A stretch of DNA of 64,000 bases from JAZTZP01 sp045637525. GTDB lineage: Bacteria; Bacillota; Clostridia; UBA1381. Of this stretch, positions 34,306-44,200 are shown piece after piece. The notes under the pieces were generated by a model. It searched no databases. It was not told the origin of the DNA and worked only from the letters and a program-made list of their open reading frames with translations. The first letter of the stretch is position 1; the number at the start of each line of letters is the position of its first letter. The stretch spans positions 1 through 64,000 of the forward strand of contig JAZTZP010000094.1 in assembly GCA_045637525.1 (NCBI GenBank). The letters run 5' to 3'. The position numbers and the translations under genes are program-made.

Positions 34306-36957
34306 ATGAAGTTGTTACAAAAGCTTTTATCTATAGTTTTAATATTGTCTATGATACAAGTCTCTTTGAATGTACAGGCGAGCGATACGACCGAACTGAG
34401 TGAAAAGGATATTTCTGTCGTTCGTTTCATGCAAAAGCTCGGCATTATTGAAGGTGACGAAAATAATGATTTAAGATTAGACGATGCAATTACACGTGCC
34501 GAGATGTCGGTCATTATTTCAAAAATAGTACACGCAAACAGACCGGAGCTTGGCAAAGGTTCTGCATTTTCGGATGTGGATGACAAGCACTGGGCATATG
34601 ACTACATATCAAATGCTGTTTATATGAGTATATTTAAAGGCGATGAAAATAATATGTTTCATCCCGAAGAAAATATAACATATGAAGAAGTGTATACTGT
34701 TATAGCACGTATATTGGGATACGACGGTTTGGCCGCACATCTTGGCGGCTATCCGTCAGGATATGTTAAGCTTATGCAAAAGCTTGAAATTACGGGAGAT
34801 GGATTTGTAGTTTCAAATTCTGCTCAGGCATCACGCTATGGAGTAATGTTTTTAATGTACAGAGCTCTCGGCACAAATGTCGGCTACGACCACGACATTA
34901 CGGATGATATGTTAATTCCGAATCCGGACAGCGATACACTCATCAAAAAGTACATGGATATTGAATATTCGGTAGGTCAGGTTGATGCAACAGAGTTTGC
35001 AGGTCTTTACGGCGAAAAGCTTGCAAAAAACAGACTTTCGATATCCGGTGAGATTTACAGTATGTCAGATCCGGCATTTTCAGAGTATCTCGGATATTAT
35101 GTAGAATACTATTATAAAGAAAATGAAATACTCTTTATTTCACCTCTTTATGAAGATGAAATTGTTAAAATCAATGCAGAAGACATTGAAGATATAGAAA
35201 CAAACTATATTTCATATAAGAGCGGTGACAGAACAAAACGTTTTGAGATTGAAGAAGATTATCAGATGATTTACAACGGAAGCATTGCGCCGTTTGACAA
35301 ATCTTATCTTAATATTGAGCAGGGAGATATTACATTTGTTTGTGATCTCGGCCGTGAATATGGGGTTGTTGTAATTAACTCATACGAGGATTTTGTTGTA
35401 TCGGCAGTTGATTCTGACAAACAGATTATTTTCGATAAGTTCGGAAGTAATCCCATAGATTTAGACGAGCCGGATGTAACCATAAACATATTAAATGAAG
35501 ATCTCGATGATGAGGCGGAAGCTCTTGTGTTCCCGGAAAAAGCAGTTCTCGGAATAAGAAGAACTCTCGATGAAAAATCAGTAAGCATATGGTTGTGTCA
35601 GAATAATGATTACAGCGGCACAATAAACGCTGTCGGCGAGGATGAGGACGGAAGAGAATATGTTACAATAGGCGATGCAACTCTTAAGCTTTCAAAGGAT
35701 TTTTCAAAAGCAGTCAGCGAAGGAATACCGGGAGCTGTTAAGCTTTATCCGGGAATGAACGTAAGAGTATATTTAAACAAATCGGGCTACATTTCATTTG
35801 CAGAGGAAACCGAATCGGTAATGCAATACGGATTCTTGTTAAATGCATGGATTTCGGATGACGGTGAAGAACAATTAGGAATCAAAGTCTTTGATTCAAA
35901 CGGCGGTTGCCGTACATTATATGCTGATGAGAGGGTTTCGTTTGACGGAAGAATTAAAGTAAGCGTGCCGCAGATGGTTGCAGAGCTGTCTGAGCAACAG
36001 CTTATCAGATTTAAAGTGAATAACGAAAAGGTTGTCAGCATTGATTTAGCATCAAATGGGTATTCGGAAGAAGAATTTTCGCTTGATCAGGTTTACAGGA
36101 CAGCAACATTTTCGGGACAGGGAATATTTAATAATACGCACTATGCAACACTGGGTACAAAAATATTCCTCATAAACACAATTGCAGGTGAAGTTACGGA
36201 AGCTGATATAAAAATGGGAAAGCTTGAAGATTTTATTTCAAGTATAAAGTATGATGTGTTTGCATACGACACCAATGAAAATAATCATATGGCGGCTTGT
36301 GTATTGAGATATTCGCCCGTAATCATTTCGGATAATGTGTATACAATGATTGTTGAGAATATGGTTCGTTGCATAAATAAGGAAGATGAGGTTGTTTATA
36401 AGCTTACAGGCTACACAGGTATGTCTAATACATTTAATTATGAAGATTTGTACACGACAGAAAATCCTCAAAAATTAAAAGGTACATCAACATACCGCTT
36501 AGAGCCTCAATATTGCGCTGAAATAACGGATATTTCACAGGTTAAGCCCGGTGATATTATAGAATATGCTCTTAACAAGGACGGAGAAATAGCATATTTC
36601 AATCCTGTCTTTGTTGCAGACGGAGAATATGAATACGAACCGGGATATGCGCTTATGACTGCGGCAACAACATACAACTACCGGGGCGGTGGTTCAAAAT
36701 CGTATATCGGAAATATATATTCATTAGAGCCGTTGGACTATATTATGAAGCTCAAGACCCATGAATATGGCGAAAATCTTGAGAGTGTACTCAATTACAG
36801 AACAAGACAGGCGTTTAAGTTTGACACAAAAGCAAAGACCTTAACCAAAATTTCGACAGAGAATTTGCAGGAATATTTCTCAACAAGAGATGCGGAACAA
36901 AAGGTATTTATCAAAGTAAGCGGTATATATATAAGACAAATTGTAGTTTATGAATAA
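34306..36957 (+). CDS. SLH-domain surface protein with a large unknown ectodomain
   Basis: 883 residues. The signal peptide is about 1-26 (NVQA-SD). SLH repeats occupy about 27-200: the first has LDDAITRAEMSVIISKIV and FSDVDDKHWAYDYISNAV, the second FHPEENITYEEVYTVIARILG, and the third is degenerate. SLH domains hold proteins to secondary cell-wall polymers. The remaining roughly 680 residues are beta-rich and acidic; I recognise no family or catalytic motif. Start ATG 34306 is 6 nt after GGGAGG; the in-frame TTG at 34285 would precede that site. It lies between paralogue B and the second lyase homologue, so it may anchor or present the degradative proteins (inference). Confidence 0.8.
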   Translation: MKLLQKLLSIVLILSMIQVSLNVQASDTTELSEKDISVVRFMQKLGIIEGDENNDLRLDDAITRAEMSVIISKIVHANRPELGKGSAFSDVDDKHWAYDYISNAVYMSIFKGDENNMFHPEENITYEEVYTVIARILGYDGLAAHLGGYPSGYVKLMQKLEITGDGFVVSNSAQASRYGVMFLMYRALGTNVGYDHDITDDMLIPNPDSDTLIKKYMDIEYSVGQVDATEFAGLYGEKLAKNRLSISGEIYSMSDPAFSEYLGYYVEYYYKENEILFISPLYEDEIVKINAEDIEDIETNYISYKSGDRTKRFEIEEDYQMIYNGSIAPFDKSYLNIEQGDITFVCDLGREYGVVVINSYEDFVVSAVDSDKQIIFDKFGSNPIDLDEPDVTINILNEDLDDEAEALVFPEKAVLGIRRTLDEKSVSIWLCQNNDYSGTINAVGEDEDGREYVTIGDATLKLSKDFSKAVSEGIPGAVKLYPGMNVRVYLNKSGYISFAEETESVMQYGFLLNAWISDDGEEQLGIKVFDSNGGCRTLYADERVSFDGRIKVSVPQMVAELSEQQLIRFKVNNEKVVSIDLASNGYSEEEFSLDQVYRTATFSGQGIFNNTHYATLGTKIFLINTIAGEVTEADIKMGKLEDFISSIKYDVFAYDTNENNHMAACVLRYSPVIISDNVYTMIVENMVRCINKEDEVVYKLTGYTGMSNTFNYEDLYTTENPQKLKGTSTYRLEPQYCAEITDISQVKPGDIIEYALNKDGEIAYFNPVFVADGEYEYEPGYALMTAATTYNYRGGGSKSYIGNIYSLEPLDYIMKLKTHEYGENLESVLNYRTRQAFKFDTKAKTLTKISTENLQEYFSTRDAEQKVFIKVSGIYIRQIVVYE

Positions 36958-36972
36958 AGGAGGGATATATAT

Positions 36973-39900
36973 ATGAAATTTAAGCGTTATATGTCCGCCA
37001 TATGTGTTATATTGGCATTATCAATGGTTCCTGTTTCTGGCTTTGCTGTTGAGGAGGATGTAACAACTGAAACAGTCGAAACAGTTGAAACAGAAATTGA
37101 TGCAGTTGAAGAAAAAGCTTTAGAGCTTGGAATTTCAACAGATCGACTTTTAGAAATTGCAGATATATTGGGAAAGTCGCCGGAAGAAGTGGAGCTGGCT
37201 GATATAGACAGCCTTTCAGGCGAAGAAGATGCAGAAACAGACCAGTCGCTGACAGATAAAGGCGGAACGGAAATTTATGATTATTCAGATGAAAATACTG
37301 ATGAAAGAAAAGTATTCGAAGATTATTCGGTTGACACAAAAAACGGGTTAGTATCATACTGGAGCTTTGATGATGAAGGACGAACCGTATTTGATCCTGT
37401 AAGCGGAAATGACGGAGAACTCATACGTGGACTTGTTGGTGTATATGATGACCAGCTGCGCGGAGATTATCTTATAGAGGGGCAGGCGTCAAAAACTGCA
37501 GATGGATTGCCTATTACGTGGGATAATCAGCATTTTACGGAGGATGCACCGTATTCTATGGACGGATATGCAAAGAGAATGCGAAGAAGACGAGGCAATG
37601 CACTTGAAAAGTCCCTGTCGCTCGGAAATGCGGGTGCGTATGTGGACGTAAAGGAGAATACAAATCTTCCGATAGCTTCTAAGGATGAATATTCTATATC
37701 ATTCTGGGTAAAAGGTGCCGGAAGAAACGGACGTAATAATCAGATAATTTTTATCGAAAGAGGAGATAAGGCTTCTATCAAGTTTCAGACTGTTTATAAC
37801 GGAGAAGGTCAGAAGCCGGCTGATTATGCGGAAAGAGGTATCGGTTATTCTTACTGGTCGAATATCAACGTTATAATTACCGACGATACCGGAAAAGTAG
37901 TTTTAAAACAGGAAAGCGAGCCGTTTATGGACGGAAGCTGGCACTATGTAACATGGGTGGATAAAAACGGTGAAGCGGCATTTTATATAGACGGTGTAAA
38001 AGACGAGCATGATTTTAATTATGACAGAAGCGGTGGTCTTACTCTTAAGGAAACAATTTTCGGAACACCTGCCGATACAATGAAGTTTACGAAAGAGAAC
38101 CCCGGAGATGTAAATATAAGAAACAGATACGACTTTTTCTACGGTCATATAGATAATGTTTCAATGTATGACAGATGTCTTAATCCGGCAGAAATAAAGA
38201 CTCTTTATTATCATGAAGACCTGGATTTAATGGCACATTTCAGATTTGAAAATAATCTTGAAGATGAAAGAGGTCATGTTTATCTTGAAAACAAGGATGT
38301 TGAATATGAAAAGGGGATAAATAAACAAAGCGTTAAGGCAAGCAATGTTTTTGATCTCGGAAATCATCCTTCACTTGACACCGGTGCAGCTTTTTCATAT
38401 GCATTATGGTATAACGGAGGAGATAATGCTGTTCTTTTTGAAAAGCAGGATTCCTTTAAGATGCATGTAAAAGATAAAAAGCTTGTATTTGAGTTTAAGG
38501 ATTCAGCCGGTCAGACTTTAGCGGTTACATCCGATAAAGACATTCCGTCAACATGGACGCATCTTGCAGTATCGTGCGACGGTGTAAAGGCAAAGATATA
38601 TATAGATGCAGTGGAGTCGGGAGTGATTGACTGCTTAGGACTTATCGAAAGTAATAAAAATATAATAGTCGGAAATGAGTCAAACACCGGTTATATAGAT
38701 GATGTTAAAGTATATAGCTACGGTATGACTCAGACAGATTTAAATCTTATTCAGGAGCTTCAGCCGGAATATATAAAGGAAATGGCTGAAAAGCTCAAAA
38801 ATATATTGAAATTAGACCATAAAGATATGGCTGAAGTAAAAGCTGCTTACGCAAGAAATGACTATGAAGGTGCACTGGAGCTTTATAAACAGTACTATAT
38901 AAAACAGTGTATTGAACAGATGGATGTTGTAAGCACGGAGTTAGGTTCTGACGGAACAGCGGGTGAGTATGGTCTTGATACGGAATATTTGCTGTATTCT
39001 TACACCTTTGTAAAACCGGCGGTTCCTGTCTCGGTTTTAACATTTGAACGAATTGGTGAGCCCGGAGAGATGGACTTTACGTGGCTGAACCGTCAGGCTG
39101 ATTTAATGCCACTGTACGGTTCCGGGTCATGGTATCGAGGTTTGTTTATTTATTCAAACTTCATAGATGAGAGCATACAGACGGCAAAGCGTTCACCAAA
39201 TAACGAGGATGCGTTTGAATTATACTATATTACGAGTGCAAACTGGGTAAAAACTGAGCCATATAATTCATTTAAATATAAGGATGAAATAACAAAAGCA
39301 ACCGGTGCATGGACATTTACTACACCTAATGTTATGGCTGCTGTAATCACTTACCCGACGAGCCAGACGCCGTATATGGTAAGTTTAAATCCGGAGTTTG
39401 CGGAAAAATATTTAGCTGCAACGGATGTTGCGGCAAGAGCTTTGCAGATAGATGCATGTGTTCCGTATATTACGGGACAATCATCTACATCAAACCATCA
39501 GCTTTCTCAAAAGTCAGAGCTTTTGAAGCATGCAATATTATATAACACATTAAAATGTGTAGATGATATAATGCTTGATATAAACCGTTATATTTTAGGT
39601 ATAACGATCAAAAGGGCTGTGGCAAAGGATGGTACGACTACGGAATATACATGGCACTATAATAATTCGATTATAACAACATTTAACAGTCTTTTAAAGG
39701 GAATGAAGAATGTTTACGGTGATGAAGAGCCGTATATAATGAAGGCTATGCGTGAGACTGCAGTTAAAACGCAGAGGTGGCTTATGGCAAGTAAGGCCCC
39801 GTGGGACGATCAGCTCCCGCCGCTCGGTCATAGCGGAGGATACAGAAGCTTCCCGAAGTCGAGCGAGCATTATGTTGCATCACCTGTGTTTGACTGGATT

Positions 39901-41283
39901 GGTCATGTTCAGGTAAGGACGCCTTTTGAGGATACTTTAACGAATCAGGTTTATGATACTTTCACAGGCGGTGAAAGTGAACCGTATTTTACATCCATGG
40001 CATTTCCGTATGGCGGAACTTATATAATGAGGTCATCATGGGATGAGGATGCACAATATGCATTCTTTAAGGGAACTCACGCTTTTTCAAAGAGCTGTGA
40101 TGATACAAATTCCATCGATATAGCAGGTTACGGAAGAAGATTGATTGCAAAGTGCGGTGCTATTCAGACGGGTATTCAGGCTGAATATTTTAATTCGGTT
40201 TACGGAAATAATACCATAGCGGTAGACGGATATACTCAAAAAGGCTATGAAGAGGGATTAGGTGAAAAGTATAACAACGGAGTATTTGATATATACAATA
40301 ACAGATGGCATACTTCAGAAAACTTTGACTTTGCAGAGGGCAAGACGCAGGATGGATTTACAAAACATGGTACTGCCGGTGTCAGTGCAGAATTAAATCG
40401 TGTTAACAAGGATAAAGAAGCGGCAGGAATTGTGGTGCCGGTTAAGCCGATAAATAAGTATGATGATGAGGCGATTACTGATGTTGAACATCAGCGTCAG
40501 GTAATGTCTTTAAGAGAAAAGGGCATATATGTAATAACCGACCGTTTACTTGCAGCTTCTGATAATGTCAACCATGAATATACGCAAATATGGAATTTTG
40601 ACCGTTCATTTGCTGAAGACTCCTTTACGATAGATGAAGAAAAGGCAGTAACAAGCGATGATAAAGGGGCAAATGTTGCTGTATATGAATTTACCTCCGA
40701 TGAGCTTGAGCTTGAGAAATATTACGGATTTTATGAAGTAAGAGAGGGCGGAGAAAGATTTGCAAGAGGCTGGTCATGCGATGGTGTTATAGACATGCTT
40801 TCCGGAAATGAAAGCATGGATGTAAACTATAAGTGGAGAGGCTCCGGCGATCAGGCAATAGTTTCTTTAATAGCGGTTTCACCGGATAAAGAAGAGATTG
40901 TTACAAAACGCGAAAATATCAGTAGTGATAACGGAATACGCGGATTTAAAGCTGAGCTTCGTGACGGTACAAAGATACAGTATCTTGCCGGAGTTAAAAG
41001 CTCTAAGCTCGATCTTGACAAAGTTTCAATAACAGGAAAAAATCTCCTCGTTACAGACGAAGGAAACGGAGTTATTAAAGGTATTGCATTAGATGTAAAG
41101 GATTTCTATATTGGCGGTAGTAAAATGAATGTATCATACGACAGCTTTGAGTTTGTATATGACGGAACTGATTTAAAAATAACACCGATAGAAATTCCTC
41201 AGACATTTAAATGGATAGAAGACGGCGAGAAGGTTGTACCTTCATACAAAAACTATGATTTTACTAAAGGAACGGAGGATTAA
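36973..41283 (+). CDS. Giant secreted LamG-LamG-heparinase II/III-like protein
   Basis: 1436 residues. The signal peptide is about 1-25 and an acidic low-complexity stretch follows (about 26-110). Two LamG/concanavalin domains cover about 120-415 (NGLVSYWSFDDEG...DEYSISFWVKG...GHIDNVSMYDRCLNPAEI) and about 418-590 (LMAHFRFENN...YIDDVKVYSYGM). An alginate-lyase-like alpha/alpha domain (about 600-1000) and a heparinase II/III-like beta-sandwich (about 1005-1430) follow. The latter has HQRQVMSLREKGIYVITD and YTQIWNF, matching positions in the 28393 protein. The usual GHGHxD loop reads GTHAFSKSCDDTNSIDI near residue 1034. LamG domains probably bind the polymer while the C-terminal half may cleave it. 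ATG 36973 follows AGGAGGG. Confidence 0.78.
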   Translation: MKFKRYMSAICVILALSMVPVSGFAVEEDVTTETVETVETEIDAVEEKALELGISTDRLLEIADILGKSPEEVELADIDSLSGEEDAETDQSLTDKGGTEIYDYSDENTDERKVFEDYSVDTKNGLVSYWSFDDEGRTVFDPVSGNDGELIRGLVGVYDDQLRGDYLIEGQASKTADGLPITWDNQHFTEDAPYSMDGYAKRMRRRRGNALEKSLSLGNAGAYVDVKENTNLPIASKDEYSISFWVKGAGRNGRNNQIIFIERGDKASIKFQTVYNGEGQKPADYAERGIGYSYWSNINVIITDDTGKVVLKQESEPFMDGSWHYVTWVDKNGEAAFYIDGVKDEHDFNYDRSGGLTLKETIFGTPADTMKFTKENPGDVNIRNRYDFFYGHIDNVSMYDRCLNPAEIKTLYYHEDLDLMAHFRFENNLEDERGHVYLENKDVEYEKGINKQSVKASNVFDLGNHPSLDTGAAFSYALWYNGGDNAVLFEKQDSFKMHVKDKKLVFEFKDSAGQTLAVTSDKDIPSTWTHLAVSCDGVKAKIYIDAVESGVIDCLGLIESNKNIIVGNESNTGYIDDVKVYSYGMTQTDLNLIQELQPEYIKEMAEKLKNILKLDHKDMAEVKAAYARNDYEGALELYKQYYIKQCIEQMDVVSTELGSDGTAGEYGLDTEYLLYSYTFVKPAVPVSVLTFERIGEPGEMDFTWLNRQADLMPLYGSGSWYRGLFIYSNFIDESIQTAKRSPNNEDAFELYYITSANWVKTEPYNSFKYKDEITKATGAWTFTTPNVMAAVITYPTSQTPYMVSLNPEFAEKYLAATDVAARALQIDACVPYITGQSSTSNHQLSQKSELLKHAILYNTLKCVDDIMLDINRYILGITIKRAVAKDGTTTEYTWHYNNSIITTFNSLLKGMKNVYGDEEPYIMKAMRETAVKTQRWLMASKAPWDDQLPPLGHSGGYRSFPKSSEHYVASPVFDWIGHVQVRTPFEDTLTNQVYDTFTGGESEPYFTSMAFPYGGTYIMRSSWDEDAQYAFFKGTHAFSKSCDDTNSIDIAGYGRRLIAKCGAIQTGIQAEYFNSVYGNNTIAVDGYTQKGYEEGLGEKYNNGVFDIYNNRWHTSENFDFAEGKTQDGFTKHGTAGVSAELNRVNKDKEAAGIVVPVKPINKYDDEAITDVEHQRQVMSLREKGIYVITDRLLAASDNVNHEYTQIWNFDRSFAEDSFTIDEEKAVTSDDKGANVAVYEFTSDELELEKYYGFYEVREGGERFARGWSCDGVIDMLSGNESMDVNYKWRGSGDQAIVSLIAVSPDKEEIVTKRENISSDNGIRGFKAELRDGTKIQYLAGVKSSKLDLDKVSITGKNLLVTDEGNGVIKGIALDVKDFYIGGSKMNVSYDSFEFVYDGTDLKITPIEIPQTFKWIEDGEKVVPSYKNYDFTKGTED

Positions 41284-41285
41284 TT

Positions 41286-44200
41286 ATGCAGCGTATAAAA
41301 AGCAAGCTGATATTAATTGTCGCTATGCTGTTATGTATAGGAAGCAGTGCTTTTGCCGCAGGAGTCGTAGATGATATAAATGCGGCACAAACCTATGAGC
41401 AGATTGGCAAGTGCATAGAAGAAAATTACAAGCAGCTGGGCATAGATATTTCCGGTCAATACAGGTTGATAGGAAATCATAATCATCTGTATAAGGAATT
41501 GCTTAATAAAAATTTTGCAAATAAAGCAGAAATAAGAAATGCGTTTAATAATGCGCTAAAGGGATTAATAGAAAACAATTATAATTATACGCTAATATCC
41601 GGTACAGCCGGTGAGAATGAGGCGTATAAAAGCAGAAACCTTTCTGAGATGTGGATTCATCCGGAAGGAAAGAAGGCAGTATTTGTTTTTGAAATTTCTG
41701 CATTAGGGAAGAACGAGGTAGAAAAATATACTTTTAACGTAACTGAATGTTCCGGCATTGAGGGCGAGTATAACTACACATTAAAAGCAAATTACAGCGA
41801 CGAAAACACCGACTGGCTGACTGATATGGAAGCATATCAGTCGCGGGATCTGGCTTCGGGCACAGTGGGCTACGGAAGTGTGCTTACTGTAAATGTTGAC
41901 TCTTTTATAAAAGAAAGAATAGCGGCAGGTGACAAATACATAGTATTTGAGCTCGGTACAGACAGTCCGTGTAAGCTGATAGGCGGAAATGCGAGATCAA
42001 CAATGGGCGCAAACATAAACGCTTATGTTGATAAAACAATACTCCTCGATGCTGAAAGAGCGCTTCTAAAAGATGTTGTTATAACAGGTGGCGGAACGCT
42101 TAAAACACCGATTACGGACGGTGAATATTCATACATAGCAGAATTCCCGAGAAATGCAACAAATGTTGATATTACTCCGGTGCTTAAAAACAATGAAGAT
42201 ACGGTAAAGGTTTCAAAGGGAAGCTTTACTAAGCCTTTCGAATTTGAGGTTACGGCGTATGATAAGACTATTGTAAAAACATATCGTTTCGATCTTGTTT
42301 ATGAGTCGGAAATTAAGATAAGTGAAGTATCACGTACATCTGATACAGTAACAATAAAGGCTGAAAATCCTGCTTCTTACGGCTCATATTATGTGTTTGC
42401 ACAGGCAATGGATGCGAAAACACCGGTAGAACTGAAGTATATTTCAGTTGATGAAAGCGGAGAATATGATATTGAATTTACCAAGGATATAGACGGTTGT
42501 GAAATTAACTACATAGCTGTTGACAAATATCCGGCAGTATCCGAACCGGGAAATGTTTTAAATGAAAGCATGATTCCAAAGGAGGATTATGACATAACAT
42601 TTATAAGCCCGATTGCGGATAACGGCGAATTGCTTGAAATCATAAGCACTTCGACAGGAAGCGGTGCAATGGTGCAGATATTTAATGATAGCGACGAGCT
42701 TCAATATGTCGGATTTTATGATTACATCTCGGGTGAATTTGATGCGAGCATCAGAATCCCGGATGAATGGGAAAACGGCACATACACAGTTTTAACAGGT
42801 AACGGAACATATTTTGATAAGGCGACATTTGAGCTGAGACCTTTATCGGACGATAGTTCACTAAAGAGCCTCGTAGTTGAAGGGGCAGACTTTGAATTTG
42901 ATGCCGAAACGTTTGATTACGTGGTTGAAATAGAATATGGAACTGATTATTTCCCACCGTTTAACGCTACATTAAATGATAAAAATGCAAGCTATGAGAC
43001 AGAAGAGGTTTATTTAGATACTTTAGAGCGTAAAAAGGTTAATATACTTGTAACTGCTGAAAACGGAGTATCAAACAGCGTATATACTATAACATACAAG
43101 TGGTATGTAGATGAAGCTCAGAAAAATATCTTAGATGCATTAAGAAATGCAGGAACAATAGATGAGATGAAAGCTTTAGTCGAAGAATACAAGTATGATA
43201 TAGGACTTGATACGGAAGGTGATTTTACACTTGTAGCTAATCCTAAATACGTATACAGTGCACTTTTGAATCAGAGCTTTGAGCGCGGATTTAATGATGT
43301 TGTTGAAATCTTCAATTCAAAGATTTCAGAGCTTGTTGTGACAAATCCTTTATACGCAACATATTCGTTCAGCGGTCAGTATGCTGTAATAAGAGATGAT
43401 TTCCACTCACTGACACTCGGAAAAGCATCAACAGTAAACTTTTCACAGCTTACCTCAAATACTGCAGGTCAGGGTATAGTAATGATTGATTTATCCGGAA
43501 TTGCGGCTGATGAGATTGACGGAATCAGAAACATAAAGCTTGTATTAAAAGATACGTATGATGCGAATGCAGGTAAACAAGGCTATGTTAAAATAGCAGG
43601 AATTTACAGCGAAAATCCGAACTGGATAGAAGAAAAGGGCGAGTACGTTATCGAGGATCTCGTAACGGATATGCCGATTACGTTTAACGAGCCTTATGAG
43701 CTTGATGTTACAGATTATATAGTTGAAAGGTTAAGAAATTCCGATAAGTATGCTACATTTATGATTTATGATTTAGCATCAAGATTTGCAGGTGTTACCA
43801 ATACCGGAGAAAATGCACCGCACTTTGATATATTAATGGATAATTCCGTAGTATACGATAGCAGAAACATAGAGCTTACATCGCTTGAACTAAGTGAAGG
43901 TGAGCTTGTAGAAGCGATTGATGTTCACAGAACCGAATACACAATTGCAGTTCCGTATGATGCTTCGGAGGTGCCGGAAATTATACCTTCATTCAATAAT
44001 GATGACACATTCACCATCGAGTATCCGTCGGGTCTTGACGGGGAAGTGAAGATGGAAGTAACAGCCGAAGATATGGCAAGCACAAAGACATATACGTTTA
44101 AGTTCAATAAACTTCCGCCTTGTGTTATAGACAGCGTTGAAATTACTGAAAATGACGAAGGTGTACCGGTTGCAAAAGTAGCTGTGTCGGGAGACTATCA

